Shown in pieces: positions 1 to 9,098 of a DNA stretch of 64,000 nucleotides; the stretch's first letter is position 1, and every line of letters starts with the position of its first letter. The notes under the pieces were generated by a model. That model searched no databases. It had not been told where the DNA came from and worked only from the letters and a program-made list of their open reading frames with translations. Source of the stretch: Paracoccaceae bacterium (GTDB lineage: Bacteria > Pseudomonadota > Alphaproteobacteria > Rhodobacterales > Rhodobacteraceae). Made by a program: the position numbers and the translations under genes. The DNA lies in the NCBI GenBank assembly GCA_024642725.1, contig JAHEAO010000009.1:1-64000 (forward strand), given 5' to 3'.

Positions 1-635
1 TGGCGTCGACGGACTTCTCGTCCTACATCGCCCCGGTCCTGAACTCCGGTGCAGATGTTCTGGTTCTGAACCACTACGGCGGAAACATGGTCAACTCGCT
101 GACCCAGGCCGTTCAGTTCGGTCTTCGCGACAAGCAAGTCAACGGCAAGCAGTTCGAGATCGTCGTTCCGCTGTACTCCGAGCTTATGGCAAAGGGTGCC
201 GGCAAGAACATCGAAGGCGTGTTCGGTTCGACCAACTGGTCGTGGAAACTGGAAGACGAAGGCACCAAGGCATTCGTCAAGTCGTTCGGCACCAAATACG
301 GCTTCCCGCCGTCGAACGCCGCTCAGACCTGCTACGCGCAAACGCTGCTCTATGCGGATGCCGTAGCACGTGCCGGCGCGTTCAACCCCTGCGCCGTCGT
401 CGAAGCCCTGGAAGGCTTTGAGTTCGACGGTCTGGGCAACGGCCCGACGCTGTACCGCGCTGAAGACCACCAGTGCTTCAAGGACGTGCTCGTGATGAAG
501 GGCAAGACAGACCCTGAGAACGAGTATGACGCACTTGAGATCGTGGAAATAACGCCCCGTGCACAGGTCGAATATGCACCCGATCACCCGATGTTCGCCG
601 GCGGCGACCTGGGCGCGTGCAACGACGGCGCATAA
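1..635 (+). CDS. HAAT-family ABC transporter substrate-binding protein (3' part)
   Basis: This is the C-terminal part of a periplasmic binding protein of the branched-chain amino acid/amide (HAAT) type; the 5' end lies outside the window and the reading frame is open from base 3 to the TAA at 633-635. It delivers an unknown substrate to the LivHMGF-like membrane complex encoded just downstream. The visible part carries type I periplasmic-binding-protein features such as the VLVLNHYGGNMVN stretch and a Cys-rich C-terminal lobe that could hold disulfides. The assignment rests on the fold-like pattern and the contiguous permease and ATPase genes. The ligand cannot be read from the sequence; amino acids, amides or small carboxylates are all possible. 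Confidence 0.88.
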   Translation, partial: ASTDFSSYIAPVLNSGADVLVLNHYGGNMVNSLTQAVQFGLRDKQVNGKQFEIVVPLYSELMAKGAGKNIEGVFGSTNWSWKLEDEGTKAFVKSFGTKYGFPPSNAAQTCYAQTLLYADAVARAGAFNPCAVVEALEGFEFDGLGNGPTLYRAEDHQCFKDVLVMKGKTDPENEYDALEIVEITPRAQVEYAPDHPMFAGGDLGACNDGA

Positions 636-654
636 GGCGCTTTCCTAGAAAATA

Positions 655-683
655 GCCAGTCGCGCGCTGAACGCGCGGCTGGC
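655..683 (+). terminator. Intercistronic hairpin after the binding-protein gene
   Basis: A 12-bp stem (655-666 with 672-683, one G-T pair) closes a 5-base CTGAA loop in the 114-bp gap before livH. There is no T-run after it. Its place directly after a binding-protein gene fits a partial terminator or mRNA-stabilising hairpin that would let the binding protein be made in excess over the permeases. The role is inferred. Confidence 0.55.
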
Positions 684-749
684 CCGCTGCCGAATTCCGC
701 GCAAGAGGCGCTGAACGGCACCACCACATGTAAATTCCAGGTGGGGACC

Positions 750-1781
750 ATGGACGCAATCCTTCTGCAAATCCTGAACGGGCTCGACAAGGGCTCTGCC
801 TATGCGCTGATCGCATTGGGGCTGACACTGATTTTCGGCACGCTCGGCGTGGTGAACTTCGCGCACGGCGCGCTGTTCATGATCGGTGCCTTCTGCTCGG
901 TGACGATGCAACGGATCCTGACCATTTCCAAGGTCACGATCGACGACACCAAAACAGACTTCCTGGGCAATCCGCTCAAAGTCGAAACGCCATATGCGGT
1001 CGATTGGTTCGGCCCCGATCTCGGCAGTGCGATCATCGACTGGTCCGTTCCCCTTGCAATCCTTCTGGCGATCCCGGTGATGATCGCAATTGGTTTTGCC
1101 ATGGAGCGCGGTCTGATCAAGCATTTCTACAAGCGACCGCATGCCGACCAGATCCTTGTGACCTTCGGTCTGGCGATCGTCCTGCAGGAAATCATCAAGT
1201 ATTTCTACGGCGCGAACCCGATCCCGACCCCCGCCCCCGCTCATTTTACCGGCTCATTCGACTTCGGAGTCTGGCTCGGATTTGAACCCAACGCGATCAT
1301 CTATCCGCTGTGGCGTCTGGTCTATTTCATCTTCTCGCTGATCATCATCGGTGCCGTCTTCGCCTTCCTTCAGCTGACCACCTTCGGCATGGTCGTGCGC
1401 GCAGGGATGGCGGACCGCGAAACCGTCGGACTTCTCGGCATCAATATCAACAAGCGCTTCACCATCATGTTCGGCATAGCAGCAGCCGTCGCTGGCCTCG
1501 CCGGCGTCATGTATGCACCGATCAACTCGCCCAACTACCACATGGGCATGGACTTCCTCGTGCTGTCCTTCGTGGTGGTTGTCGTTGGCGGAATGGGCTC
1601 GCTATCGGGCGCTGTGCTGGCCGGATTCCTGCTGGGCATCCTGGAAAGCTTCGCCTCGATGAACGAGATCAAATCGCTGATCCCGGGCATCGACCAAATC
1701 ATCATCTACCTGATTGCCATTGTCATCTTGCTGACCCGCCCGCGTGGGCTCATGGGCCGCAAGGGCGTGATGGAGGAATAA
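750..1781 (+). CDS. livH: Branched-chain amino acid-type ABC permease, LivH family
   Basis: Inner-membrane permease of the HAAT family, 343 residues from the ATG at 750. I prefer this start over the in-frame GTG at 741 because GGTGGGG lies just before the ATG and the GTG has no ribosome site. The protein is strongly hydrophobic with many membrane segments. It shows the LivH-like N-terminus (ALIALGLTLIFGTLGVVNFAHG) and the conserved loop GGMGSLSGAVLAG near the C-terminus that contacts the ATPases. It pairs with the LivM homologue, whose gene starts 3 bases after its stop. The substrate is unknown. Confidence 0.9.
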   Translation: MDAILLQILNGLDKGSAYALIALGLTLIFGTLGVVNFAHGALFMIGAFCSVTMQRILTISKVTIDDTKTDFLGNPLKVETPYAVDWFGPDLGSAIIDWSVPLAILLAIPVMIAIGFAMERGLIKHFYKRPHADQILVTFGLAIVLQEIIKYFYGANPIPTPAPAHFTGSFDFGVWLGFEPNAIIYPLWRLVYFIFSLIIIGAVFAFLQLTTFGMVVRAGMADRETVGLLGININKRFTIMFGIAAAVAGLAGVMYAPINSPNYHMGMDFLVLSFVVVVVGGMGSLSGAVLAGFLLGILESFASMNEIKSLIPGIDQIIIYLIAIVILLTRPRGLMGRKGVMEE

Positions 1782-1784
1782 GAC

Positions 1785-2975
1785 ATGCTTGGACTTGATA
1801 AACGCGACACGAAGTTCCTCTGGATCGTTATCTTCCTGACCTTGGCCACACCGGTCCTTCTGCAGCCCTTTCCGGAAGGCTCCGCTCTGGCCCAGTTCAA
1901 CGCGGGCTACCCCGACCTGATGCAGCGGTTCGCGATCTTTGGCATCTTCGCCATCGGTTTCAACATCCTCTTCGGCCTGACCGGCTACCTGTCCTTCGGC
2001 CACGCCGCCTTCCTCGGGATCGGCTCCTACTCGGTCGTCTGGATGTACAAGCTGCTGGACTACAACGTGATCTGGGGCCTGCCGCTGGCTGTGATCATGT
2101 CAGGAATCTTCGCGCTCGGGATCGGCTATATCAGCCTGCGACGCTCGGGGATCTATTTCTCGATCCTGACGCTGGCTTTCGCTCAGATGAGCTTTGCGCT
2201 GGCCTATTCGGTGCTGACGCCCCTGACCAACGGTGAAACCGGTTTGCAGGTCTACACCAGCGACAAGCAGATCCTCATGGGGGCAACCGAACCTAACAGC
2301 CCGCATTTCTTCGGTATCGTGATGCGCGACAACTTCTGGCAGCCGAACATCGGCGGTTGGCAGTTCACCTTCAACAACGGCTACTATTTCTGCGCAATCA
2401 TCGCGATCATCGCATTCTATATCAGCATGCGGATCTTCCGGTCGCCCTTTGGCATGATGTTGCGCGCGGTGAAATCAAACCAGCAACGGATGAGCTACAC
2501 CGGCCTCAGCCCACGCCCCTACACGCTTGCGGCTTTCGTGATCTCTGGCATGTATGCCGGTCTTGCCGGCGGTCTGCTTGCCTCGATGGACCCGCTGGCC
2601 GGGGCCGAACGGATGCAGTGGACAGCCTCGGGCGAAGTCGTGCTCATGACGATCCTTGGGGGCGCGGGCACACTTCTTGGTCCGGTTTTGGGTGCGGGTT
2701 TCATCAAGTACTTCGAAAACATTTTCTCCAAGATCAACGACAACGTCCTGCATGGCTGGTTCTCATTCCTGCCGGACGGGCTTGAAGATTTCGTGGTGGC
2801 TGTCATTCACCCCTTCGTGGGCAAGGGATGGCACCTGACACTCGGCCTGCTCTTCATGGCAGTCGTCATCTTCCTGCCAGGCGGACTTGTCGAACTTGGC
2901 CAGCGGATCGGTCGCCTCTTTAGCCGCAAAGCGGCTGAAGACGAAACCACCGCCGATGTGAAACCAGCGGAATAG
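1785..2975 (+). CDS. livM: Branched-chain amino acid-type ABC permease, LivM family
   Basis: Second inner-membrane permease of the importer, 396 residues. GGAGGA lies a few bases before the ATG, inside the end of livH, so the two are probably translationally coupled. Family marks are [20 protein letters not shown] near residues 55-75 and the coupling loop [16 protein letters not shown] in the C-terminal half. A hydrophilic stretch of about 50 residues around 145-195 separates two groups of membrane segments. The C-terminus ends in a charged tail. Gene order with livG and livF matches known HAAT importers. Confidence 0.9.
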   Translation: MLGLDKRDTKFLWIVIFLTLATPVLLQPFPEGSALAQFNAGYPDLMQRFAIFGIFAIGFNILFGLTGYLSFGHAAFLGIGSYSVVWMYKLLDYNVIWGLPLAVIMSGIFALGIGYISLRRSGIYFSILTLAFAQMSFALAYSVLTPLTNGETGLQVYTSDKQILMGATEPNSPHFFGIVMRDNFWQPNIGGWQFTFNNGYYFCAIIAIIAFYISMRIFRSPFGMMLRAVKSNQQRMSYTGLSPRPYTLAAFVISGMYAGLAGGLLASMDPLAGAERMQWTASGEVVLMTILGGAGTLLGPVLGAGFIKYFENIFSKINDNVLHGWFSFLPDGLEDFVVAVIHPFVGKGWHLTLGLLFMAVVIFLPGGLVELGQRIGRLFSRKAAEDETTADVKPAE

Positions 2976-2984
2976 GAGGGGAAC

Positions 2985-3743
2985 ATGGGTATCCTCGAAG
3001 TCAAAGGCGTCAACAAACGCTTCGGCGGTCTGCAAGCGCTGGGCAATGTAAACCTGTCGATACAGGAAAACACCGTTCACGCGATCATCGGGCCAAACGG
3101 CGCGGGCAAATCAACACTCCTGAACGTGCTGGTCGGAAAACTGATCCCTGACACCGGATCGGTCATGTTCGACGGGCAGTCGGTACTCGGTCGAAAACCG
3201 CATGAAATCAACCAGATGGGCATTTCTCGCGTTTTCCAGACACCCGAGATTTTCGGCGATCTGAACGTCATGGAAAACGTGCTGATCCCCTGCTTTGCCA
3301 AGCGTGATGGTTCCTTCCGCATGCATGCTTTCGAAAGTGTCCCGAACGAAAAGGACCTTATCGAGAAAGCAGAACAGATGCTCATCGACGTCAAGATGAT
3401 CGACAAGCGCAAGATGCATGCTGCATCGATGTCGCGCGGCGACAAGCGGCGTCTGGAAATGGCAATGTGTCTTGTTCAGGAACCGCGTCTGCTGCTTCTG
3501 GACGAGCCGACCGCAGGCATGGCGCGGGCAGATACCAACAACACCATCGACCTGCTCAAAGAGATCAAGGCCAAGCGCGACATCACCATGGCGATCATCG
3601 AGCATGACATGCACGTCGTCTTCAGCCTGGCCGAACGGATCACCGTTCTCGCCCAAGGAACCCCGCTTGTCGAAGACTCGCCGGAAAACATCAAAGGCCA
3701 CCCCAAGGTACAGGAAGCGTATCTTGGTCAGGCGCACGGATAG
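2985..3743 (+). CDS. livG: HAAT ABC transporter ATP-binding protein, LivG family
   Basis: Cytoplasmic ATPase of the importer, 252 residues, starting 14 bases after a good ribosome site (GGAGGGG). The Walker A motif GPNGAGKST is at residues 36-44 and Walker B LLLLDEP at 170-176. The ABC signature is unusual: where most family members have LSGGQ or LSYGQ, this one reads MSRGDKR (150-156). The H-loop lies in IIEHDMHVVF. The rest of the domain is intact, so the protein is probably active. It would act as a heterodimer with the LivF homologue encoded 12 bases downstream. Confidence 0.9.
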   Translation: MGILEVKGVNKRFGGLQALGNVNLSIQENTVHAIIGPNGAGKSTLLNVLVGKLIPDTGSVMFDGQSVLGRKPHEINQMGISRVFQTPEIFGDLNVMENVLIPCFAKRDGSFRMHAFESVPNEKDLIEKAEQMLIDVKMIDKRKMHAASMSRGDKRRLEMAMCLVQEPRLLLLDEPTAGMARADTNNTIDLLKEIKAKRDITMAIIEHDMHVVFSLAERITVLAQGTPLVEDSPENIKGHPKVQEAYLGQAHG

Positions 3744-3755
3744 GGATTCAGAGAG

Positions 3756-4511
3756 ATGGACCAGAAACCCGATTTTTCCAAGAACGCCAATGTGGCCGCG
3801 ACCGCCCCGGCCTTCTTTTCCGCTTGGGACATCCATGCGTACTATGGCGAAAGCTATATCGTGCAAGGGGTCAGCTTCAATATCCACGAGGGCGAGATCC
3901 TCGCCCTGCTCGGCCGCAACGGCGCTGGCAAGACGTCCACCCTGCGCGCCATCGCACGGCTCGACTCGCCGCAACTGCGCGGCGGCGAAGTATGGCTGGA
4001 CCACAAACCCCTGCACAAGATGTCCTCATTTGAAGCAAGTCAGCAAGGCGTCGCGCTCGTGCCCGAGGACCGGCGCATCATCTCCGGACTGACCGTCGAG
4101 GAAAACCTGCAGCTCGCCCAGATCGCTCCGCCAATAGGCTGGTCCCTGGAACGGATCTACGAACTCTTCCCGCGGCTCGGAGAGCGCCGCAAACAGGAAG
4201 GCGTGACGCTTTCGGGCGGTGAACAGCAGATGCTGGCGATTGCCCGCGCGCTGGCCCGCGACATCAAGCTGCTGCTCCTTGATGAGCCCTATGAAGGTCT
4301 TGCCCCCGTCATCGTGGACGAGATCGAAAAGACCCTGAACCTGATCAAGCAGCAAGGCATCACGACGGTCATCGTTGAACAAAACGCGCTCCGGGCGCTG
4401 GCGCTTGCCGACCGGTCGGTGATTCTGGACACAGGGCACGTGGTCTTTGATGGCACCGCGCAGGAGGTGCTGGACAACGACAAGCTCCGCGCCGAATACC
4501 TCGCGATCTGA
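3756..4511 (+). CDS. livF: HAAT ABC transporter ATP-binding protein, LivF family
   Basis: Second ATPase of the importer, 251 residues. Walker A GRNGAGKT is at residues 53-60, the canonical signature LSGGEQQ at 152-158 and Walker B LLLLDEP at 172-178, followed by the LivF-like YEGLAPVIVDEI. The N-terminus has about 22 extra residues before the domain begins (SAWDIHAYYG). The preceding AGAGAG supports the ATG at 3756. It forms the ATPase pair with the LivG homologue. Since this signature is normal and the one in LivG is not, the two ATP sites may not be equivalent. Confidence 0.9.
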   Translation: MDQKPDFSKNANVAATAPAFFSAWDIHAYYGESYIVQGVSFNIHEGEILALLGRNGAGKTSTLRAIARLDSPQLRGGEVWLDHKPLHKMSSFEASQQGVALVPEDRRIISGLTVEENLQLAQIAPPIGWSLERIYELFPRLGERRKQEGVTLSGGEQQMLAIARALARDIKLLLLDEPYEGLAPVIVDEIEKTLNLIKQQGITTVIVEQNALRALALADRSVILDTGHVVFDGTAQEVLDNDKLRAEYLAI

Positions 4512-4521
4512 CGCTATGGTT

Positions 4522-4538
4522 CCGCCGGGCTCCGGCGG
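4522..4538 (+). terminator. Short GC-rich hairpin between livF and acs
   Basis: CCGCCGG (4522-4528) pairs with CCGGCGG (4532-4538) around a 3-base loop in the 57-bp gap before acs. Only a weak T-rich stretch (CATTTC) follows. It may lower read-through from the importer genes into acs without separating the two fully. Confidence 0.4.
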
Positions 4539-4568
4539 CATTTCAGCAAGATACGGAAAGTAGACACC

Positions 4569-6509
4569 ATGACAGACAAGAACGTTTTCCCACCTTCTCC
4601 CGAATTCGCCGCCTCCGCCCATGCGGACAAGGCAAAATACCAAGAGATGTATGCCGAGTCGGTAAATGACCCCGAGGCATTTTGGGGTCGGGAAGGCAAG
4701 CGTCTGGACTGGATCAAGCCCTACACCAAGGTCAAGAACACCACATTCGAATACCCCGATGTCTCGATCAAGTGGTTCGAGGACGGCCAGCTGAACGTCT
4801 CGGCCAACTGCATCGACCGACATCTTGCAACCCGCGCCAATCAAACCGCGATCATCTGGGAAGGCGACGATCCCGCGAACGACAAGCACATCACCTATGC
4901 CGAACTTTCGGAGAAGGTGAACAAGCTGGCGAACGTGATGAAGGGTCTCGGCGTCCATCGCGGCGACCGCGTGGTGCTTTATCTGCCGATGATCCCGGAA
5001 GCGACCTACGCAATGCTGGCCTGCACCCGCATCGGAGCGGTCCATTCCATCGTTTTCGGGGGCTTCTCCCCCGAAGCGCTCGCCTCACGGGTGGACGACT
5101 GCGGCGCCAAGCTGATCGTTACCGCCGATCAGGGCCTGCGGGCCGGCAAGGCAGTTCCGCTCAAGAAGAACGTCGATGCGGCGATGGAATATTGCGGCCA
5201 TGTCCCGACCCTGGTGGTCGAACACACCGGCGGCGACGTGCCGATGGATGCGTCGCGGGATCACTCCTATACCGCGCTCATGGCAAAGGCCTCCGCCGAC
5301 TGCCCGCCCGAGGCGATGAACGCCGAAGACCCGCTGTTCATCCTCTACACATCCGGCTCCACAGGGAAACCCAAGGGGGTTGTCCATACCACGGGCGGCT
5401 ACCTCGTCTTTGCGGCAATGACGCACCAGTACACGTTCGATTACCATGACGGCGACATCTTCTGGTGCACCGCCGATGTGGGCTGGGTCACCGGGCACAG
5501 CTACATCGTCTACGGACCGCTGGCCAACGGCGCAACCACCCTGATGTTCGAAGGCGTCCCCACCTACCCCGACGTGGGCCGGTTCTGGGCCGTCTGCGAA
5601 AAGCACAAGGTCAACCAGTTCTATACCGCACCGACCGCGATCCGCTCGCTGATGCAGTATGGGGATGATCCGGTAAAACCTTATGACCTCTCGTCGCTCA
5701 AGCTGCTGGGCACGGTCGGAGAGCCGATCAACCCGGAAGCCTGGAACTGGTACAACAATGTCGTCGGCAAAGGTAAAGTGCCGATTGTCGACACCTGGTG
5801 GCAAACTGAAACCGGCGGCCACCTGCTGACCCCGCTTCCCGGGGCCACCGCGACCAAGCCCGGATCGGCGACCCTGCCCTTCTTCGGCGTGCAGCCCGTT
5901 GTCCTTGACGCGACCACCGGCAAGGAAATCACCGAAACTGCCGCCGAGGGTGTTCTTTGTATCAAAGACAGTTGGCCGGGACAGATGCGCACGGTCTACC
6001 GTGACCATGAACGCTTCGTGGCCACCTATTTTTCCGACTACAAGGGCACCTATTTCTCTGGCGACGGCTGCCGTCGGGACGAAGACGGCTATTACTGGAT
6101 TACCGGTCGCGTCGACGATGTCATCAACGTATCGGGTCACCGGATGGGCACCGCCGAAGTGGAAAGCGCGCTCGTCGCCCACGCTGCCGTGTCCGAAGCC
6201 GCGGTCGTCGGCTTTCCGCACGACATCAAGGGTCAGGGCATCTACTGCTACGTCACTTTGATGGACGGCTGGGATTATGCCGATGAGCTCAAGACCGAGC
6301 TGCGCAACTGGGTCCGCAAAGAAATCGGCCCCATCGCATCGCCGGACCATATCCAGTGGGCGCCGGGCCTGCCAAAGACCCGGTCCGGCAAGATCATGCG
6401 CCGCATCCTGCGCAAGATTGCCGAGAACGACTACGGCGCGCTTGGCGACACGTCGACGCTGGCCGATCCTGCCGTGGTCGACGATCTGATCAAGAACCGG
6501 ATGAAGTAA
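4569..6509 (+). CDS. acs: Acetyl-CoA synthetase
   Basis: AMP-forming acetate:CoA ligase, 646 residues, the usual length for Acs. It makes acetyl-CoA from acetate, ATP and CoA via acetyl-AMP. Visible marks are the N-terminal ACS motif region ([21 protein letters not shown]), the P-loop-like [12 protein letters not shown], the acyl-binding region [10 protein letters not shown], and [17 protein letters not shown] near the C-terminus. There Lys608 is the catalytic lysine that Pat-type enzymes acetylate in other bacteria. It follows the importer in the same direction and ends before a strong hairpin. It could also reactivate acetate made by the AckA encoded at 43 kb. Propionate may be a side substrate. 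Confidence 0.95.
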   Translation: MTDKNVFPPSPEFAASAHADKAKYQEMYAESVNDPEAFWGREGKRLDWIKPYTKVKNTTFEYPDVSIKWFEDGQLNVSANCIDRHLATRANQTAIIWEGDDPANDKHITYAELSEKVNKLANVMKGLGVHRGDRVVLYLPMIPEATYAMLACTRIGAVHSIVFGGFSPEALASRVDDCGAKLIVTADQGLRAGKAVPLKKNVDAAMEYCGHVPTLVVEHTGGDVPMDASRDHSYTALMAKASADCPPEAMNAEDPLFILYTSGSTGKPKGVVHTTGGYLVFAAMTHQYTFDYHDGDIFWCTADVGWVTGHSYIVYGPLANGATTLMFEGVPTYPDVGRFWAVCEKHKVNQFYTAPTAIRSLMQYGDDPVKPYDLSSLKLLGTVGEPINPEAWNWYNNVVGKGKVPIVDTWWQTETGGHLLTPLPGATATKPGSATLPFFGVQPVVLDATTGKEITETAAEGVLCIKDSWPGQMRTVYRDHERFVATYFSDYKGTYFSGDGCRRDEDGYYWITGRVDDVINVSGHRMGTAEVESALVAHAAVSEAAVVGFPHDIKGQGIYCYVTLMDGWDYADELKTELRNWVRKEIGPIASPDHIQWAPGLPKTRSGKIMRRILRKIAENDYGALGDTSTLADPAVVDDLIKNRMK

Positions 6510-6516
6510 CCAAACA

Positions 6517-6542
6517 GCCCCATCGGCCAAAACCGATGGGGC
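6517..6542 (+). terminator. Rho-independent-type terminator after acs
   Basis: GCCCCATCGG (6517-6526) and CCGATGGGGC (6533-6542) form a perfect 10-bp stem with a 6-base loop, beginning 7 bases after the acs stop. The following bases GCATTTCC give a short T-stretch. This is probably the end of the importer-acs transcript. Confidence 0.8.
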
Positions 6543-6619
6543 GCATTTCCGGCATCTGGATTTTTGCACGGATTGGGCTAGTCTAGGCCTCACAACCATT
6601 CCATGCGTGGGACCAGATC

Positions 6620-7177
6620 ATGTTTACAAGACGACGCTTGATTGCCAGCGCCGCATCGGTGCTTGTCGTTACACCCGCCTACGCTCAGACCGACACCCCC
6701 TTCGTGCTTCCACCAGAATTCGAACCGCAATACGTGCGCGTGAAGGGCGACTATACACCGGGCCAGATCCTGATCGTACCGCAAACCCATTTCCTCTATT
6801 TGATAACCGACAAGAACAAGGCGATCCGGTACGCCGTAGGCGTCGGCAAGGCCGGTCTGGATTTCCAGGGCTCCGCGATCATTCAGGTGAAGAAAGAGTG
6901 GCCAAGCTGGCGCCCGACCGACGAAATGATCGAACGCTCACCGCAAAACTACCTTCGCTACAAGGATGGTATGCCCGGCGGCCCGACAAACCCGCTTGGC
7001 GCACGCGCGCTCTACCTGTTCAAGGACGGGTATGACACGTTCTATCGAATCCACGGAACCACCGAACCCAAATCGATTGGCCGATCGGTTTCGAATGGTT
7101 GCATCCGGATGCTTAACTCGCACGTCATCGACCTTTATGACCGCGTGCCCATCGGGACACCCGTCACGGTGTTCTGA
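6620..7177 (+). CDS. L,D-transpeptidase (YkuD family), exported
   Basis: Periplasmic cell-wall enzyme of 185 residues that would make 3-3 cross-links in peptidoglycan or attach proteins to it. An N-terminal signal with a twin-arginine-like start (FTRRRLIASA) ends near the AYA-QTD site. The YkuD catalytic motif is complete: His145 in HGTTEP, then SVSNGCIRM with the catalytic Cys161. The length is typical of single-domain members without a peptidoglycan-binding repeat. The gene stands alone between the acs terminator and a convergent ligase gene. Export could be Sec or Tat; the sequence does not decide. Confidence 0.88.
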   Translation: MFTRRRLIASAASVLVVTPAYAQTDTPFVLPPEFEPQYVRVKGDYTPGQILIVPQTHFLYLITDKNKAIRYAVGVGKAGLDFQGSAIIQVKKEWPSWRPTDEMIERSPQNYLRYKDGMPGGPTNPLGARALYLFKDGYDTFYRIHGTTEPKSIGRSVSNGCIRMLNSHVIDLYDRVPIGTPVTVF

Positions 7178-7212
7178 TATGCGGGACCGCAAAGTATCTC
7201 TGAGGCGTTCCT

Positions 7213-8730
7213 CTAGGCAGAGGCCAGACGCGCGCGCAAATCCGTCTTCAGAACCTTGCCATAGTTGTTTTTCGGCAAGTCCGGCACCCAATAATAGACC
7301 TTTGGGCGTTTGAAACGCGCGATTTGCGCAAGACAGTGCGCGTCCAGTTCGGCCCCTGTCACTGCTGATCCGGCCGCCCGCACGATGAAGGCCACGACAT
7401 CCTCACCCCATTCCGCGTTCGGCTTTCCAACGACGGAAACCTCGGCCACCCCGGCATGCGTCATCAGCGCCTCTTCGACTTCGCGCGGGTAAATATTGGC
7501 CCCGCCAGAGATGATCAGGTCCTTGGACCTGTCCTGCATGGTGACATAGCCCTCGCCGTCCATGAACCCGACATCCCCAGTCCAGAGCCAGCCGTCGACG
7601 ATGGTCTTCTCGGTCGCGTCCGGGTTTTGCCAATAACCCGGCATCACCGTTTGACCGCGCACCATGATCTCCCCCACTTCCCCGGCCGGCAGCGGGGCGC
7701 CTTTCTCGTCGCCAATCCGGACCTCGACGACCGATTGCGCCCGGCCGACAGACGCCAGCCTTTCCCGCCAGCGCGGCGCAGTCCGATCCGCAATGTCATC
7801 CCGGCTCAGCGCCGTGATCGACATCGGGCATTCGCCTTGGCCGTAGATCTGGACAAAGATCGGCCCGAAGACCTCGACCGCATCCACGATGTCGGCCAGA
7901 TACATCGGTCCGCCGGCGTAGACGACTGTGCGCAGGCCCTCCCCGGTCTCACCTGTCAGCTTCGCGGTCTCGGTCATCCGCTTGACCATCGTCGGGGCGG
8001 CAAACATGTGAACCGAGCCGAATTGTTGCGCCAGCCCGAAGATTTCCCTCGGGTCGAACCCGCCGGAGACCGGAAAGACATGCCGCGCCCCGGCACGTAC
8101 ATGCATCATGTTGTAAATCCCCGCCCCATGACTGAGCGGTGCGGCATACAGGGCCGCATCCGTCTGCCGCACTAGGTCCGCATCGGCCTGATACGCCAGC
8201 GACATGCCAAGCAGCATACCATGCGTGATCATGACCCCTTTCGGCTTGCCGGTCGTGCCCGAGGTATAGAACAGCCATGCCAGATCATTGTCGTCGCGGT
8301 GCGTCACCTCCGTCAGAGGTTCGGCTTCGCACATCGTGGTGTAATCCCTGCCGCCGACGACGATCACCGGGCAGCGAAGCCCTGCGCCATCAAGGTCCCC
8401 GGCCAGTTCCGGCGTCGCAAAGACCAAGGACGCACCGGCATTCTCCGCGATCCATGCCAGTTCACGGCTATGCAATTTGGAATTTACAGGGACGGCGGCG
8501 GCCCCGGCATACCAGATCGCATATTGCACGATCAGGTAGTCCGGAACGTTCTTCATGAAGATCGCAACCCGATCCCCCGGCCCGACGCCCATTGAAACCA
8601 GGGACCGCGCCAGCCGGGCGGCGGCTTCGTGGAACTGACCGTAGCGCGCAACTTCCCGTTGCCCCAGAAACAGCGCCGGACGGCTTGCCGAGATCTGGGC
8701 CGTCCTCGACAACCAACTGCCAATGTTCAT
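7213..8730 (-). CDS. AMP-dependent acyl-CoA ligase
   Basis: Acyl-CoA synthetase of the adenylate-forming family, 505 residues, which would activate a carboxylic acid with ATP and CoA. The P-loop FYTSGTTGKPKGVMITHG, the adenine-binding QIYGQGECP, the hinge region LWTGDVGFMDGEGYV with DRSKDLIISGGANIYP, and the C-terminal PKNNYGKVLK with the catalytic lysine are all present. The substrate cannot be read; fatty, aromatic and malonate-type acids are used by relatives. The gene is convergent with the transpeptidase gene and has no clear partner. Confidence 0.87.
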   Translation of the reverse strand: MNIGSWLSRTAQISASRPALFLGQREVARYGQFHEAAARLARSLVSMGVGPGDRVAIFMKNVPDYLIVQYAIWYAGAAAVPVNSKLHSRELAWIAENAGASLVFATPELAGDLDGAGLRCPVIVVGGRDYTTMCEAEPLTEVTHRDDNDLAWLFYTSGTTGKPKGVMITHGMLLGMSLAYQADADLVRQTDAALYAAPLSHGAGIYNMMHVRAGARHVFPVSGGFDPREIFGLAQQFGSVHMFAAPTMVKRMTETAKLTGETGEGLRTVVYAGGPMYLADIVDAVEVFGPIFVQIYGQGECPMSITALSRDDIADRTAPRWRERLASVGRAQSVVEVRIGDEKGAPLPAGEVGEIMVRGQTVMPGYWQNPDATEKTIVDGWLWTGDVGFMDGEGYVTMQDRSKDLIISGGANIYPREVEEALMTHAGVAEVSVVGKPNAEWGEDVVAFIVRAAGSAVTGAELDAHCLAQIARFKRPKVYYWVPDLPKNNYGKVLKTDLRARLASA

Positions 8731-8800
8731 GCAACCTCCCCCCTACCGCCGCGCGATTGCAGCACAAGGCATCCAGGTCGGGCAAGCCCTCAACGCGCTC

Positions 8801-8959
8801 CTAGCAAGCCGCAGGCGGAGCCGAATCGATTGTGCGGCTCAAAGATCCGACACCCGGCTCACATTCCCCGATATCTTCCTGAATCGCGTCAGCACATGCA
8901 GTCAGCGTCGCCGCGGCAATCAAGGCCATCAGCAGTTTGATAACACCATGATTCTTCAT
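8801..8959 (-). CDS. Small lipoprotein of unknown function
   Basis: A 52-residue protein starting at the ATG complementary to 8957-8959, directly after a strong ribosome site (GGAGG, 7 bases upstream). A basic start (MKNHGVIK), a hydrophobic segment and the lipobox LTAC with Cys22 predict a lipid-anchored envelope protein of about 31 residues after processing. The mature part has two further cysteines, including the last residue. It is in the size range of entericidin-like lipoproteins, but I do not see enough likeness to name it. Confidence 0.65.
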   Translation of the reverse strand: MKNHGVIKLLMALIAAATLTACADAIQEDIGECEPGVGSLSRTIDSAPPAAC

Positions 8960-9052
8960 TGATATACCTCCTTCCATCCCCGAAATGGCTGCCAAGGACG
9001 CTAGCAGTTGTTGGCACCGGAAGGATTGACCGGAATCAAGACATTCAAACGA

Positions 9053-9078
9053 AAGGGCGCACCTGACGGTGCGCCCTT
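9053..9078 (-). terminator. Terminator after the pyrimidine-region binding-protein gene
   Basis: A perfect 11-bp stem (9053-9063 with 9068-9078) with a 4-base loop lies 20 bases beyond the stop of the binding-protein gene on the minus strand. On that strand it is followed by TTTCGTTTG. It most likely ends the long minus-strand pyrimidine operon. Confidence 0.75.
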
Positions 9079-9098
9079 CCTCGGTTTGCTATGAAGAC

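Noticed and set aside
5085-6599. A 504-codon open frame on the minus strand
   Set aside because: It is antisense to acs, runs through the terminator hairpin and shows no family motif.
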